A DNA stretch of 64,000 nucleotides from Paracoccus homiensis (GCF_900111675.1 NZ_FOHO01000006.1:62001-126000), one strand, 5' to 3'; positions 49,634-61,690 are shown, numbered from the stretch's first letter. A program made the numbers and translations. The notes: a model not told the origin generated them from the letters alone.

Positions 49634-50038
49634 TCAGGCACAGTGGATATCTAGGATTACGGCGCCGGGATCGGCGGTCGGGTCGGTGCGCGGTATCGGG
49701 TCAATGCCTGCGACGCGGCGGCGTTCCAACGCGCACAGGGCGGCGGCTGCCCGCGTTCCGGCCCCGGCAGGCGCGCGGGACGGATGATAGATCAGGCGCC
49801 AGCCATAATCCTTGCGCGATACGGTGCGCACGGATTCGGGCGGCAGGGTGCTGGCCTGATGAAGGTCGGTGCGGGCGGGAACGCGGTTCAGGACCAGATC
49901 GGTGCTGCGGTCGCCGCAGGCCGACAGGGTCAACATCGCGACCAGGGAAAAGGGCGCAGCGTGACGGCACGCCAACCGACCGGCCTCGGCTGGGTGATCT
50001 TTCGGTCCGGCGCTAGGTTCCTGAGCGGCCAATTTCAT
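49634..50038 (-). CDS. Putative small lipoprotein
   Basis: 134 residues from ATG 50038. A hydrophobic stretch ends in LTLSAC (Cys at about 41), consistent with a lipobox, but the roughly 25 residues before it are long for a signal peptide; a TTG at about 49975 would give a normal one. The mature part is basic and Ala/Arg-rich, with RKDYGWRLIYHPSRAP and a terminal DPGAVILDIHCA. No family recognised. It sits between sucD and sucA in the same direction. Confidence 0.5.
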   Translation of the reverse strand: MKLAAQEPSAGPKDHPAEAGRLACRHAAPFSLVAMLTLSACGDRSTDLVLNRVPARTDLHQASTLPPESVRTVSRKDYGWRLIYHPSRAPAGAGTRAAAALCALERRRVAGIDPIPRTDPTADPGAVILDIHCA

Positions 50039-50259
50039 TCCCGGTGCCTAAGTAAGCCGTGCCCCCGATAGTTGGGGCGGGGACACGGGTTGTCAAATCG
50101 ACTGTGGCTGACGGTTCTGCGAGTGAACCCGAAACCCCGCCCGCGCTGCACCTTCTGCCGACAGGATCGGCAGGCGGGGGCAGGCGATACGGACAGGCTT
50201 GCAGGTCATCGTCACACTTTCGTCAGGGGCCGCCCGCGCGTCGCGGACGGCATGGGCGC

Positions 50260-51147
<888 letters not shown>

Positions 51148-51162
51148 GGCCTCCTTGCGTGA

Positions 51163-51216
51163 GGTGCGCCGACGCGCACCGATGTTCCAGAGGAAGCTGC
51201 GCCACCGGGGCGCAGC
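51163..51216 (-). other. Two tandem hairpins between sucC and sucD
   Basis: GGTGCGC/GCGCACC (51163-51180, 4-base loop) and GCTGCGCC/GGCGCAGC (51196-51216, 5-base loop) are both perfect stems in the sucC-sucD gap. They could set relative translation or mRNA stability of the two subunits. Confidence 0.6.
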
Positions 51217-51223
51217 CTGCTGC

Positions 51224-52417
51224 TCAGCCCTTCACGGCCTTGACGATCTTCTGCGCCGCATCGGACAGGTCGTCGGCCGCGATCACGTTCAGACCGCTTG
51301 CGCCGATGATTTCCTTGCCCTTCTCGACATTGGTGCCTTCCAGACGAACAACCAGCGGAACCTGCAGGCCGACCTCTTTCACGGCGGCGACGATGCCTTC
51401 CGCGATGATGTCGCAGCGCATGATGCCGCCGAAGATGTTGACCAGGATGCCTTTGACGTTCTGGTCGCTGGTGATGATCTTGAAGGCCTCGGTGACCTTT
51501 TCCTTGGTCGCGCCGCCGCCGACATCCAGGAAGTTGGCCGGCTCGGCGCCGAACAGCTTGATGATGTCCATGGTGGCCATGGCCAGACCGGCGCCGTTCA
51601 CCATGCAGCCGATTTCACCGTCCAGCGCGATGTAGTTAAGGTCGAATTTCGACGCGGCCAGTTCCTTGGGGTCTTCTTCGGTCTCGTCGCGCAGCGCGAG
51701 GATGTCGGCCTGACGATACAGCGCGTTGTTGTCAAAGCCCATCTTCGCGTCGAGGCATTTCAGGTTGCCTTCGGTGGTGACGATCAGCGGGTTGATCTCC
51801 AGCATCTCCATGTCCTTCTCTATGAACATGCGATACAGGTTCTTGACCAGCGCGACGCATTGCTTGACCTGCTGGCCTTTCAGGCCAAGGGCAAAGGCGA
51901 CGCGGCGGCCGTGGAAATCCGACAGGCCCGAGGCGGGATCGACGCTGAAGCTGACGATCTTTTCCGGGGTCGAGGCTGCGACTTCCTCGATATCCATGCC
52001 GCCTTCAGTCGAGGCGACAAAGCTGACGCGGCTGGTATGGCGATCGACCAGCAGGGCCAGGTACAGTTCGGTTTCGATGTCCGAGCCGTCTTCGATATAG
52101 ATGCGGTTGACCTGCTTGCCCGCGGGGCCGGTCTGGTGCGTGACCAGCGTGCGGCCCAGCATCTGACGGGTCAGTTCCTCGGCTTCTTCCACCGACTTGG
52201 CCAGGCGGACGCCGCCTTTTTCACCGGCTTCGGCTTCTTTGAAGCTGCCCTTGCCGCGACCACCTGCGTGGATCTGCGCCTTCACCACCCAAAGCGGGCC
52301 GTCCATTTCGCCTGCGGCAGTCTTTGCCTCGTCGGCTTTCATGACGATGCGGCCATCGCTGACCGGCGCGCCGTACTGACGCAGCAGCGCCTTGGCCTGA
52401 TATTCGTGGATGTTCAT
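51224..52417 (-). CDS. sucC: Succinyl-CoA ligase beta subunit
   Basis: 397 residues. ATP-grasp subunit that binds the nucleotide and succinate. Visible: [16 protein letters not shown] at the N-terminus, [16 protein letters not shown] near residue 43, GLEINPL-type [12 protein letters not shown] near 193, the [12 protein letters not shown]-like [14 protein letters not shown] near 255, and [14 protein letters not shown] near 321. Start MNIHEYQ was chosen because GAGGGGG lies just upstream and homology begins there. First gene of the sucC-sucD-sucA-sucB run; paired TGTGATCAC sites lie about 110 bases upstream. Confidence 0.97.
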   Translation of the reverse strand: MNIHEYQAKALLRQYGAPVSDGRIVMKADEAKTAAGEMDGPLWVVKAQIHAGGRGKGSFKEAEAGEKGGVRLAKSVEEAEELTRQMLGRTLVTHQTGPAGKQVNRIYIEDGSDIETELYLALLVDRHTSRVSFVASTEGGMDIEEVAASTPEKIVSFSVDPASGLSDFHGRRVAFALGLKGQQVKQCVALVKNLYRMFIEKDMEMLEINPLIVTTEGNLKCLDAKMGFDNNALYRQADILALRDETEEDPKELAASKFDLNYIALDGEIGCMVNGAGLAMATMDIIKLFGAEPANFLDVGGGATKEKVTEAFKIITSDQNVKGILVNIFGGIMRCDIIAEGIVAAVKEVGLQVPLVVRLEGTNVEKGKEIIGASGLNVIAADDLSDAAQKIVKAVKG

Positions 52418-52526
52418 CTCGACCCCCTCGTTCGGTTCGACAGATTTGGGGTGTTGTGGCACAGCTTGATCGGCGGATGAACCGTTTTTCAGGGAAAATG
52501 GCTAAAACCCGCCGGTTCTGCGGAAA

Positions 52527-52557
52527 TGTGATCACGGCCAGAAATCCTGTGATCACA
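52527..52557. promoter_or_regulatory. Paired TGTGATCAC sites upstream of sucC
   Basis: TGTGATCACG at 52527-52536 and the perfect palindrome TGTGATCACA at 52548-52557, starts exactly 21 bp apart (two helical turns). The same pair with the same spacing lies upstream of sdhC. A palindromic 10-mer with a TTGT/ACAA-like outline fits a GntR-family site; the GntR-type activator AkgR of TCA genes in R. sphaeroides is a candidate by inference. The half-site also resembles Crp/Fnr boxes. Confidence 0.65.
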
Positions 52558-52598
52558 AAATATGGGATAGGTCAGAACGGCTGTTTCTTTTTCGCGAT

Positions 52599-53780
52599 TC
52601 AGTTCAGCAGAACCATGTACATTCCCGTGCGCGCGCCGAACATCTGGGTTACATTTTCGAACACATCGCCGCCCAATGTCAGCCCTTGGCGCAAATAGGG
52701 CAGGGCGGCGCTGCCCTGAACCCAGCCGACCAGATCGACGGGCTGCGGATCCTTGATCCACAATGACAGGTCGACACCATGACCCGGCGCCAACCGCCAG
52801 AACGGAATCAACTGCCGACCGTCCAACATATCCTGCGCCGCATCCAGCACCGCCAGCCATGCCGGGCCGGTGCCCTGGGGCAAGGCGAACCCAAGCGCCG
52901 CCTGCTGCGCGTCGTTCGGGATCCATTCCCGGTCATTGTCCTGTTCCTGCCTGACGCGATCCCAGAACAGGCGGTTCTCGGCGATCATCTGGCGCAACTG
53001 CGCATCGGTATCGGCAATCAGATCCGGATCGGGCTGCTGGCGCAGGGTCTGGATCACGACGGCCAGTCGATCCGCCGTGGGGCCAAAGGCGCGTGCCTGC
53101 ATATGCATGTTCGGCGCGCGGGCCATCTGCCCGGGCGGTTCGGCGAATTGCCGCGAAATCTCGGTTTGCAGGTCGATGGTGCGTTGCAGGGCGGGTTGCG
53201 GATCGAAGGCCAGGGTCAGCGTCGCCATCGCCTCGATCAGATGGGTATAGGCGCGCAGCCAGGCGATATCGGCGTGATCAAAGCGGATCGTCGCCCCTTC
53301 GCTGGCCGACGGAAAACCCGCAAGCGCGGTCAGGCTTTCGGATGGGCCGCGGCGGCCATCGGCATCCACATCCAGCCACAGATCATCCAGCCGCAGGATC
53401 AGCGCCGCGTCGGGATCATCGCTTTGCAGCGCGGCGCGGGAGTCCTGCATCGCCTGCCGCAGCTCGCGGGACAGATCGTTCACAAAGCTCGCCCGCATCG
53501 GTTCGGGCGCGGGGTTGGCGGGCAGGGCGGTCCCAAGGATCGGCGCGGGGATCAGCGGATCGGTTGCGCCAATGCGCCAACGCGCCTGCCACGCATCTTC
53601 CAATCCACGCAGGAAGGTCACCGCGCCAAGCGCCATGTCGCGCGAGGGATCGGCGGGGCTGTCCTGCAAATGCTGTTGAGTGGCGCCCAGGCCGCGGGCG
53701 GCGATCATGCCAGAGGTGGTGCTGTCCTCTGCCATGGCAGGTCCGGCCAGCAGGCAGAGAAGGCACAGAAATCCACGCAT
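52599..53780 (-). CDS. Exported protein of unknown function
   Basis: 393 residues with a clean signal peptide (residues 1-17, cut after GPAMA). The mature protein is largely helical. It contains LWLDVDADGRRGPSESL near residue 130, which has the D-x-D-x-D-G spacing of a calcium-binding (EF-hand/dockerin) loop, and later RLFWDRVRQEQDNDREW and FWRLAPGHGVDLSLWIKDP. Family not recognised. The start MRGFLCLL gives the signal peptide; a longer frame extends into the mdh terminator. It lies between mdh and sucC, separated from mdh by a terminator. Confidence 0.7.
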   Translation of the reverse strand: MRGFLCLLCLLAGPAMAEDSTTSGMIAARGLGATQQHLQDSPADPSRDMALGAVTFLRGLEDAWQARWRIGATDPLIPAPILGTALPANPAPEPMRASFVNDLSRELRQAMQDSRAALQSDDPDAALILRLDDLWLDVDADGRRGPSESLTALAGFPSASEGATIRFDHADIAWLRAYTHLIEAMATLTLAFDPQPALQRTIDLQTEISRQFAEPPGQMARAPNMHMQARAFGPTADRLAVVIQTLRQQPDPDLIADTDAQLRQMIAENRLFWDRVRQEQDNDREWIPNDAQQAALGFALPQGTGPAWLAVLDAAQDMLDGRQLIPFWRLAPGHGVDLSLWIKDPQPVDLVGWVQGSAALPYLRQGLTLGGDVFENVTQMFGARTGMYMVLLN

Positions 53781-53795
53781 CTCGGCATCCCAAAT

Positions 53796-53825
53796 GAAAA
53801 CGGCGCGCCAAACATGGCGCGCCGT
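53796..53825 (-). terminator. Terminator of mdh
   Basis: ACGGCGCGCC (53800-53809) and GGCGCGCCGT (53816-53825), a perfect 10-bp stem with a 6-base loop, ending in TTTT on the minus strand, 24 bases after the mdh stop. Confidence 0.85.
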
Positions 53826-53849
53826 CGGGATCGTGGCAAGTGGCCGCAA

Positions 53850-55721
<1,872 letters not shown>

Positions 55722-55813
55722 ACCGTCCCTGATGCCGCAGTGCGGCGAAATTTTTCTTGCCATTTCTGGCGTGCGCGGGCAGTTTCGCGCAAGAATGTTG
55801 CGAAGAGGTTTTC

Positions 55814-56665
55814 ATGGCTCGTCCTTACCGGTCCGTTCTTTACATCCCCGCCGCAAATGCCCGCGCCATGGAAAAGGCGCAGACGCTGCCGGCCGATGCG
55901 ATCATCTTCGATCTGGAAGACGCGGTGTCGCCCACCGAAAAGAGGGCTGCGCGTGATCATCTGGCCGCGGCGCTGCAGAATGATTACGGCGAGCGCGCCC
56001 GGATCGTGCGGATCAATGCGCTGGCGACCGAATGGGGTCAGGACGATGCGCGGTTCTGCGCCGCGCTGCCTGCGGGGCAGGTGGATGCGGTGCTGTTGCC
56101 CAAGGTGGACGGCCCTGCCGATCTGGACGCGCTGGCCGATCTGCTGCCTGGCCTGCCGCTGTGGGCGATGATGGAAACGCCGTTGGGGATGCTGAATGCC
56201 GCGCAGATCGCCGCCCATCCCCGCCTGCAGGGCATGGTGATGGGCACCAATGATCTGGCCAAGGAATTGAACAGCCGATTTCGTGCCGACCGCCTGCCCA
56301 TGATGGCCGGGTTGGGGCTGTGCCTTCTGGCCGCAAAGGCGCATGGGACGGTCATCGTCGATGGCGTCTTCAATGCCTTCAAGGATGACGAGGGTCTGAA
56401 CGCCGAATGTCAGCAGGGCCGCGACATGGGGTTTGATGGCAAGACGCTGATCCATCCCGCGCAGCTGGCGATCGCCAATCAGGCCTTCGCCCCGACCGAG
56501 GCCGAGATTGACCTGGCCCGCCGACAGATCGACGCCTTCGATCAGGCCGTCGCGGCGGGGAAGGGGGTGGCCGTCGTGGATGGTAAAATCGTCGAAAACC
56601 TGCATGTCGATACCGCCCGCAAGACGCTGGATCGCGCACAGGCGATTGCGGGCATGACGGGATAA
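55814..56665 (+). CDS. mcl2: CoA ester lyase family, likely (3S)-malyl-CoA thioesterase (Mcl2)
   Basis: 283 residues of the HpcH/HpaI-CitE fold. Visible: FRSVLYIP-type YRSVLYIPAANARAMEKA, the Mg ligand region FDLEDAV (Asp33-Glu35-Asp36), KVDGPADL, METPLGMLN near residue 118, and GTNDLAKEL near 142. The 280-residue length and N-terminus match Mcl2, which hydrolyses malyl-CoA to malate in the ethylmalonyl-CoA pathway, rather than the roughly 318-residue lyase Mcl1. The choice of thioesterase over lyase rests on this and on mesaconyl-CoA hydratase being three genes away. Confidence 0.85.
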   Translation: MARPYRSVLYIPAANARAMEKAQTLPADAIIFDLEDAVSPTEKRAARDHLAAALQNDYGERARIVRINALATEWGQDDARFCAALPAGQVDAVLLPKVDGPADLDALADLLPGLPLWAMMETPLGMLNAAQIAAHPRLQGMVMGTNDLAKELNSRFRADRLPMMAGLGLCLLAAKAHGTVIVDGVFNAFKDDEGLNAECQQGRDMGFDGKTLIHPAQLAIANQAFAPTEAEIDLARRQIDAFDQAVAAGKGVAVVDGKIVENLHVDTARKTLDRAQAIAGMTG

Positions 56666-56707
56666 GGGCAGTCTGGCGCCCAAATCCATCCAGCGAAAGG
56701 AAGCCAG

Positions 56708-57253
56708 ATGTTGATCCTGATCCTTGGCGTGGCCCTGTGGTCTGCCGCTCATTTGTGGAAACGGGTCGCCCCGGCCCATCACGATCAGATGGGCGATCGG
56801 GCCAGGGGGATCGCGACCGCCGCCCTGCTGCTGTCGGTCGTGCTGATGGTCTGGGGCTACAAGATTTCGGACGGACCCTATTGGTGGGGACGTTCGCCCG
56901 CCTTGGTGGGCATCAACAATCTGCTGGTGCTGATCGCGTTCTACCTGTTCGCGGCCAGCGGCATGAAGACGCGGGTGACGGCGCTGACGCGGCATCCGCA
57001 ACTGATCGGCTTTTCGCTATGGGCCGGGGCGCATCTGCTGGTGAACGGCGATCTGCCCAGTTTCATTCTGTTCGGCGGTTTGCTGGCATGGGCGCATGTC
57101 GAAATGCGGCTGATCAATCGCACGCCCTGGACGCCGCCCGCCGGGCCGTTTCCCGTGCGCAAGGAAATCATGGCCGCTGTCGGGGCCGTTCTGGTCACCG
57201 CAGCCGTGGGGATGATCCACGGTTGGCTGGGCCCCTGGCCGTTTGGAGGATAA
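56708..57253 (+). CDS. NnrU family membrane protein
   Basis: 181 residues with about five hydrophobic segments. Matches NnrU: WSAAHLWKRVAPAHHDQMGD near residue 11, VWGYKISDGPYWW near 48, and LTRHPQLIGFSLWAGAHLLVNGD near 92. NnrU is linked to nitric oxide reduction in some denitrifiers, but the family is widespread; here no nor/nir gene is near. GAAAGGA lies upstream. One base separates it from the next gene, so it is in the mcl2-mch operon. Confidence 0.85.
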   Translation: MLILILGVALWSAAHLWKRVAPAHHDQMGDRARGIATAALLLSVVLMVWGYKISDGPYWWGRSPALVGINNLLVLIAFYLFAASGMKTRVTALTRHPQLIGFSLWAGAHLLVNGDLPSFILFGGLLAWAHVEMRLINRTPWTPPAGPFPVRKEIMAAVGAVLVTAAVGMIHGWLGPWPFGG

Positions 57254-57254
57254 G

Positions 57255-57461
57255 ATGACGACGATCTATCGCTGCATCACCGAGGATGACACCTCGCAAT
57301 TCTGTCACCGCGTCAGTGAGGCTCTGTCCAAGGGATGGCGCCTGCATGGCAGCCCGTCGATGGCATTCGACCCGGTCAAGGGCGTCATGCGGATGGCTCA
57401 GGCGGTCACCAAGGACATCGTGGCGGAATATCACCCCGACATGAAGCTGGGGCAGCAATGA
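57255..57461 (+). CDS. DUF1737 family protein
   Basis: 68 residues. TIYRCITEDDTSQFCHRVSE and LSKGWRLHGSPSMAFDP are typical of DUF1737, a small soluble family of unknown function. ATG preceded by GGAGGA (57245-57250). Its stop overlaps the start of mch (ATGA), which implies translational coupling. Confidence 0.85.
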   Translation: MTTIYRCITEDDTSQFCHRVSEALSKGWRLHGSPSMAFDPVKGVMRMAQAVTKDIVAEYHPDMKLGQQ

Positions 57462-58492
57462 GCAAGACAAACCCCGGCCGCTTCTTCGAGGATTACACCG
57501 TCGGTCAGGTGATCCGTCACGCCGTTCCGCGCACCGTCGCCGAAGGGGAACGCGCGCTGTATCACGCGCTGTACCCGGCCCGGCACGCCCTGTATTCCAG
57601 CGATGATTTCGCCGCCGATTGCGGGCTGGAAGGCAGCCCGCTGGACGACCTGATTGCCTTCCATATCGTGTTCGGCAAGACCGTGCCCGATATCAGCCTG
57701 AATGCGGTCGCCAATCTGGGCTATGCCGACGGGCGCTGGCTGCGCCCGGTCTATGCCGGCGACACGCTGCGCAGCGAATCCGAGGTCATCGGCCTGAAGC
57801 AGAACTCGAACGGGAAATCCGGCGTTGTCTGGGTTCGCACCCGTGGCATCAATCAGGTCGGTGAAACGGTTCTGGAATATGTACGCTGGGTCATGGTGCG
57901 AAAGCGCGATGTCGATGCGGCGGCCCCGGACACGGTCATCCCTGATCTGCCAAAGGCGGTCGCGGCGACGGATCTGGTGGTTCCAGAAAGCCTTAACTTC
58001 TCCGAATATGACACTGAACTTGCAGGGGAACCGCATCTTTGGGGTGATTATCAGATCGGTGAGAAGATCGACCATGTCGATGGCGTTACCATCGAAGAGG
58101 CCGAACACATGCTGGCCACCCGGCTGTGGCAGAATACCGCCAAGGTTCATTTCGACGCCACCAATCGCGATGATGGCAAACGCCTGATCTATGGCGGGCA
58201 TGTCATCAGCATGGCGCGGGCGCTGTCCTTCAATGGTCTGGCGAACGCGCAGATGATCGTCGCGCTGAATGGCGGGGCGCATGCGAATCCCTGTTTCGCG
58301 GGCGATACGGTCCGGGCCTGGTCCGAGGTGCTGGACAAGGCCGAAACCGCCGCGCCCGGTGTGGGTGCCCTGCGCCTGCGTCTGGTTGCGACCAAGGGCG
58401 ACAGTTCCGATTTCCCGCTGAAGGCGGAGGATGGCAAATACCTGCCGCAAGTGTTGCTTGATCTGGATTACTGGGCGCTGATGCCGATGTGA
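57458..58492 (+). CDS. mch: Mesaconyl-CoA hydratase (MaoC-like double hotdog)
   Basis: 344 residues built of two MaoC-type halves: FFEDYTVGQVIRHAVPRTVA at the N-terminus and WGDYQIGEKIDHVDGVTIEE near residue 193, followed by NTAKVHFDATNRDD near 230 with the conserved Asp/His of the hydratase motif. Interconverts mesaconyl-C1-CoA and beta-methylmalyl-CoA in the ethylmalonyl-CoA pathway. Length and order (mcl2, NnrU, DUF1737, mch, sdhC) match other Rhodobacterales. Start fixed by overlap with DUF1737. Confidence 0.92.
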   Translation: MSKTNPGRFFEDYTVGQVIRHAVPRTVAEGERALYHALYPARHALYSSDDFAADCGLEGSPLDDLIAFHIVFGKTVPDISLNAVANLGYADGRWLRPVYAGDTLRSESEVIGLKQNSNGKSGVVWVRTRGINQVGETVLEYVRWVMVRKRDVDAAAPDTVIPDLPKAVAATDLVVPESLNFSEYDTELAGEPHLWGDYQIGEKIDHVDGVTIEEAEHMLATRLWQNTAKVHFDATNRDDGKRLIYGGHVISMARALSFNGLANAQMIVALNGGAHANPCFAGDTVRAWSEVLDKAETAAPGVGALRLRLVATKGDSSDFPLKAEDGKYLPQVLLDLDYWALMPM

Positions 58493-58532
58493 TCGCGACG
58501 GGGCGGCCCCGTGCCGTCCCGTTGCCGTTCCT

Positions 58533-58563
58533 TGTGATCACTGGCGGTGTTTGTGTGATCACA
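58533..58563. promoter_or_regulatory. Paired TGTGATCAC sites upstream of sdhC
   Basis: TGTGATCACT at 58533-58542 and TGTGATCACA at 58554-58563, starts exactly 21 bp apart, as at sucC. They lie 154 bases before the sdhC ATG. Elsewhere in 58493-58716 there is only a short ACGGGG/CCCCGT hairpin (58498-58512) that might end the mch transcript. Confidence 0.65.
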
Positions 58564-58716
58564 AAATGCGAAATCCGGCTAAATTCCGCCTCAGGGGTGG
58601 CATAACCGGGTGACAGGTGGCAGAAATGCCGCCATCAACATCCCGATCGCCAGCCCGTGCGGCCAGCCAAAAGCCTGCGACGGGTCGAGCCAGAACCGAC
58701 AAAGGAGGGCCGCCTC

Positions 58717-59109
58717 ATGGCCGACGTGAACCGGGGCAACCGGCCACTTTCCCCCCATCTTCAGGTCTACAAGCTGCCTTTGGCGGCCGTGACCTCGATC
58801 CTGACGCGGATTACCGGGCATGCGCTTGTCGCCGGTATCCTTCTGCTGGTCTGGTGGCTGGTCGCCGCCGTCAGCGGCCCGGGCGCCTTTGCCGTCGCCG
58901 ACTGGGTCGTGCGGTCCTGGCTGGGCTTTCTGATCCTGACCGGCTCGACCTGGGCGCTGTGGTATCACACGCTGGCCGGCATCCGTCACCTGTTCTACGA
59001 CGCCGGTTACGGCATGGAGATCGAGCAGGCCAAGCAGTCCAGCCGCGCCATCATCTTCGGCTCGGTCGTGCTGACGCTGCTGTCGCTGATCCTGTTCTTC
59101 ATTTTCTAA
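58717..59109 (+). CDS. sdhC: Succinate dehydrogenase cytochrome b556 subunit
   Basis: 130 residues with three membrane helices (about 30-52, 68-88, 108-130). Family motifs: RPLSPHLQVYKLPLAAVTSI near residue 9, with the Ser and Arg of the quinone site, SILTRITGHAL, and WYHTLAGIRHLFYDAG near 82, with a heme-ligand His. It anchors the complex and reduces ubiquinone. AAAGGAGGG precedes the ATG. First gene of sdhCDAB. Confidence 0.95.
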   Translation: MADVNRGNRPLSPHLQVYKLPLAAVTSILTRITGHALVAGILLLVWWLVAAVSGPGAFAVADWVVRSWLGFLILTGSTWALWYHTLAGIRHLFYDAGYGMEIEQAKQSSRAIIFGSVVLTLLSLILFFIF

Positions 59110-59121
59110 GGAGGGCCGACG

Positions 59122-59508
59122 ATGCGCTATATCACCCCCCGCAAAGCCGCACAGGGTCTGGGCAGTTCACATACCGGGACATCCGACCACTGGTTCATGA
59201 CCGTCAGCGCCTGCGCCCTTGCGCTGCTGACCCCGGCCTTCCTTCTGGTCATCGGCAGCGCCATCGGCCTGCCGCATGCCGATCTGGTGGCCTATTTCGG
59301 GCGGCCCTATCCCGCGATCATCACGTCGTTGTTCATCATCGTCGGCATGGTGCATTTCATCAAGGGCACCCGGATCATGATCGACGATTATTTCCAACAC
59401 ACCGCACGCAAGGTGGCGATCATCGTTTCGGTGATCTTCAGCTGGGCCGTCATCGCGTCCGCCGTCTTCGCCCTTGCGAAGATGACCTTCGTCACGCTTG
59501 CGATCTGA
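59122..59508 (+). CDS. sdhD: Succinate dehydrogenase membrane anchor subunit
   Basis: 128 residues with three hydrophobic helices. [20 protein letters not shown] near residue 12, then a second helix and [20 protein letters not shown] near 76, the region with the second heme ligand and the conserved Asp-Tyr of the quinone site. Twelve bases after sdhC and seven before sdhA. Confidence 0.94.
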   Translation: MRYITPRKAAQGLGSSHTGTSDHWFMTVSACALALLTPAFLLVIGSAIGLPHADLVAYFGRPYPAIITSLFIIVGMVHFIKGTRIMIDDYFQHTARKVAIIVSVIFSWAVIASAVFALAKMTFVTLAI

Positions 59509-59515
59509 GGACAAC

Positions 59516-61318
59516 ATGGCTGAATACGAAATCCACACGCATGATTATGACGTGGTCGTGGTGGGCGCCGGTGGCGCCGGGCTGCGCGCCACGCTGGGGA
59601 TGGCGGAACAGGGCCTGCGCACGGCCTGCGTGACCAAGGTTTTCCCGACCCGTTCCCACACCGTCGCCGCGCAGGGTGGCATCGCCGCCAGCCTGTCGAA
59701 CATGGGCCCCGATAACTGGCAGTGGCATATGTATGACACCGTCAAGGGCAGCGACTGGCTGGGCGATACCGACGCCATGGAATACTTGGCCCGCGAAGCG
59801 CCCAAGGCGGTCTACGAGCTGGAACATTACGGTGTGCCCTTCTCGCGCACCGAAGAGGGTAAGATCTATCAGCGCCCCTTTGGCGGCCACACCACCGAAT
59901 TCGGTGAAGGCCCCCCCGTGCAGCGCACCTGCGCCGCGGCCGACCGGACCGGCCACGCCATCCTGCACACGCTGTATGGCCAGTCGCTGAAGAACAATGC
60001 CGAATTTTTCATCGAATATTTCGCGCTGGACCTGATCATCACCGACGGGGCCTGCACCGGGGTTGTCTGCTGGAAGCTGGACGACGGCACGATGCATGTC
60101 TTCAACGCCAAGATGGTGGTGCTGGCGACCGGCGGCTATGGCCGCGCCTATTTCAGCGCGACCAGCGCACATACCTGCACCGGCGATGGTGGCGGCATGG
60201 TTGCCCGCGCGGGTCTGCCGCTGCAGGACATGGAATTCGTGCAGTTCCACCCGACCGGCATCTATGGCTCGGGCTGCCTGATCACCGAAGGGGCGCGCGG
60301 CGAGGGCGGCTATCTGACCAACAGCGAGGGCGAACGCTTCATGGAGCGTTACGCACCGACCTACAAGGATCTGGCCAGCCGCGACGTTGTCAGCCGCTGC
60401 ATGACCATGGAGATCCGCGAAGGCCGTGGCGTCGGCGATGATGGCGACCACATCTTCCTGAACCTGATGCACCTGCCGCCCGAAACGCTGGCCGAGCGCC
60501 TGCCGGGCATCAGTGAATCGGCCAAGATCTTTGCCGGTGTCGATGTGACCCGCGCGCCGATCCCGGTCATTCCGACGGTGCATTACAACATGGGCGGCAT
60601 CCCCACCAATTATTGGGGCGAAGTGCTGAACCCGACCGAGGAAAACCCCGACCAGATCTTCCCCGGCCTGATGGCCGTGGGCGAGGCCGGCTGCGCCTCG
60701 GTGCATGGCGCGAACCGCCTTGGGTCGAACAGCCTGATCGACCTTGTGGTCTTTGGCCGCGCCGCCGCGATCCGCGCCGGTCAGGTGATCGACCGCGATG
60801 CGGCGATCCCCTCGACCAATCAGGCCGAGGTCGATCGCGCGCTGGACCGTTTCGACGGGCTGCGCAACGCCAAGGGGGGCACCTCGACCGCGGAACTGCG
60901 CAACGAGATGCAGCGCACCATGCAGGCCGATGCCGCCGTGTTCCGTACCGACAAGACGCTGGCCGAAGGCGTCGTCAAGATGGAGGCGATCGCCGCCAAG
61001 CTGGACGACCTGAACGTCACCGATCGCGGCCTGATCTGGAACACCGATCTGATGGAAACGCTTGAGCTGACCAACCTGATGCCGAACGCGCTGGCCACCA
61101 TCGTCGGTGCCGAGGCACGCAAGGAAAGCCGTGGCGCCCACGCGCATGAAGACTACCCTGAGCGGGATGACGCCACCTGGCGCAAGCATTCCCTTGCACG
61201 GGTCGAGGGGAACAAGGTTAAACTCGACTACCGCCCCGTCCATCTCGACCCGCTGACCAAGCAGGAAGAGGGCGGGATCGACCTGAAGAAGATCGCTCCG
61301 AAGAAAAGGGTTTATTGA
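59516..61318 (+). CDS. sdhA: Succinate dehydrogenase flavoprotein subunit
   Basis: 600 residues. Oxidises succinate to fumarate with covalent FAD. Visible: [13 protein letters not shown] near residue 13, [14 protein letters not shown] near 46 with the FAD-linking His (first residue pair of the stretch), [21 protein letters not shown] near 244 with the active-site His/Thr, [11 protein letters not shown] near 363, and [15 protein letters not shown] near 409. The stop overlaps the start of the next lipoprotein gene (TGATG). In this cluster sdhB does not follow directly. Confidence 0.97.
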   Translation: MAEYEIHTHDYDVVVVGAGGAGLRATLGMAEQGLRTACVTKVFPTRSHTVAAQGGIAASLSNMGPDNWQWHMYDTVKGSDWLGDTDAMEYLAREAPKAVYELEHYGVPFSRTEEGKIYQRPFGGHTTEFGEGPPVQRTCAAADRTGHAILHTLYGQSLKNNAEFFIEYFALDLIITDGACTGVVCWKLDDGTMHVFNAKMVVLATGGYGRAYFSATSAHTCTGDGGGMVARAGLPLQDMEFVQFHPTGIYGSGCLITEGARGEGGYLTNSEGERFMERYAPTYKDLASRDVVSRCMTMEIREGRGVGDDGDHIFLNLMHLPPETLAERLPGISESAKIFAGVDVTRAPIPVIPTVHYNMGGIPTNYWGEVLNPTEENPDQIFPGLMAVGEAGCASVHGANRLGSNSLIDLVVFGRAAAIRAGQVIDRDAAIPSTNQAEVDRALDRFDGLRNAKGGTSTAELRNEMQRTMQADAAVFRTDKTLAEGVVKMEAIAAKLDDLNVTDRGLIWNTDLMETLELTNLMPNALATIVGAEARKESRGAHAHEDYPERDDATWRKHSLARVEGNKVKLDYRPVHLDPLTKQEEGGIDLKKIAPKKRVY

Positions 61319-61686
61319 TGCGTTTGATCAACTTCCTCGGCATGGGTGTCACGGCTGTCGTTCTGGCAGGCTGTGTGGCGCCGACCGCGATGCAGGCCCC
61401 GGTGTCGCCGGTGGCCCCTGCCGCGCCCGCGGCCCCGACCACGCTGGACGCCGCGTCGCGTCAGGTGGCGCGCAATGTCATCAACTCGGAAATGCAGAAC
61501 CGCCTGCCGGGGGTGAATGTCTCGCCCTATACCGATTGCGTGGTCAACAATGCCACCACCGCCGAGCTGATCGACCTGGCGCAAGCCTCGCGGGCCGGCG
61601 TGTCGGGAACCGCCGACAGCGTCGCCTCGATCGTTTCGCGCCCCGCGACCAGCCAGTGCATCGCATCCGCGGCACAGACGGCCTGA
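61318..61686 (+). CDS. Small lipoprotein between sdhA and sdhB
   Basis: 122 residues. Lipobox VVLAGC (Cys at about 19) after a short signal peptide, then a Pro/Ala-rich linker (residues 24-41) and a helical domain with QVARNVINSEMQNRLPGVNV and two cysteines (YTDCVVNN and SQCIASAA), which may form a disulfide. Function unknown. ATG overlaps the sdhA stop, so it is translated from the sdh transcript. Confidence 0.8.
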   Translation: MRLINFLGMGVTAVVLAGCVAPTAMQAPVSPVAPAAPAAPTTLDAASRQVARNVINSEMQNRLPGVNVSPYTDCVVNNATTAELIDLAQASRAGVSGTADSVASIVSRPATSQCIASAAQTA

Positions 61687-61690
61687 TCGC

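Noticed and set aside
47583-49787. A 734-codon open frame on the plus strand opposite sucA
   Set aside because: Antisense shadow of a well-conserved gene. GC-rich third positions keep the opposite frame open, and the translation has no recognisable domain.
56708-57253. Evidence for denitrification from the NnrU gene
   Set aside because: NnrU relatives occur in many non-denitrifiers and no nir, nor or nos gene is in the window.
59492-61243. A 583-codon minus-strand frame opposite sdhA
   Set aside because: Shadow of sdhA; no ribosome site or homology.
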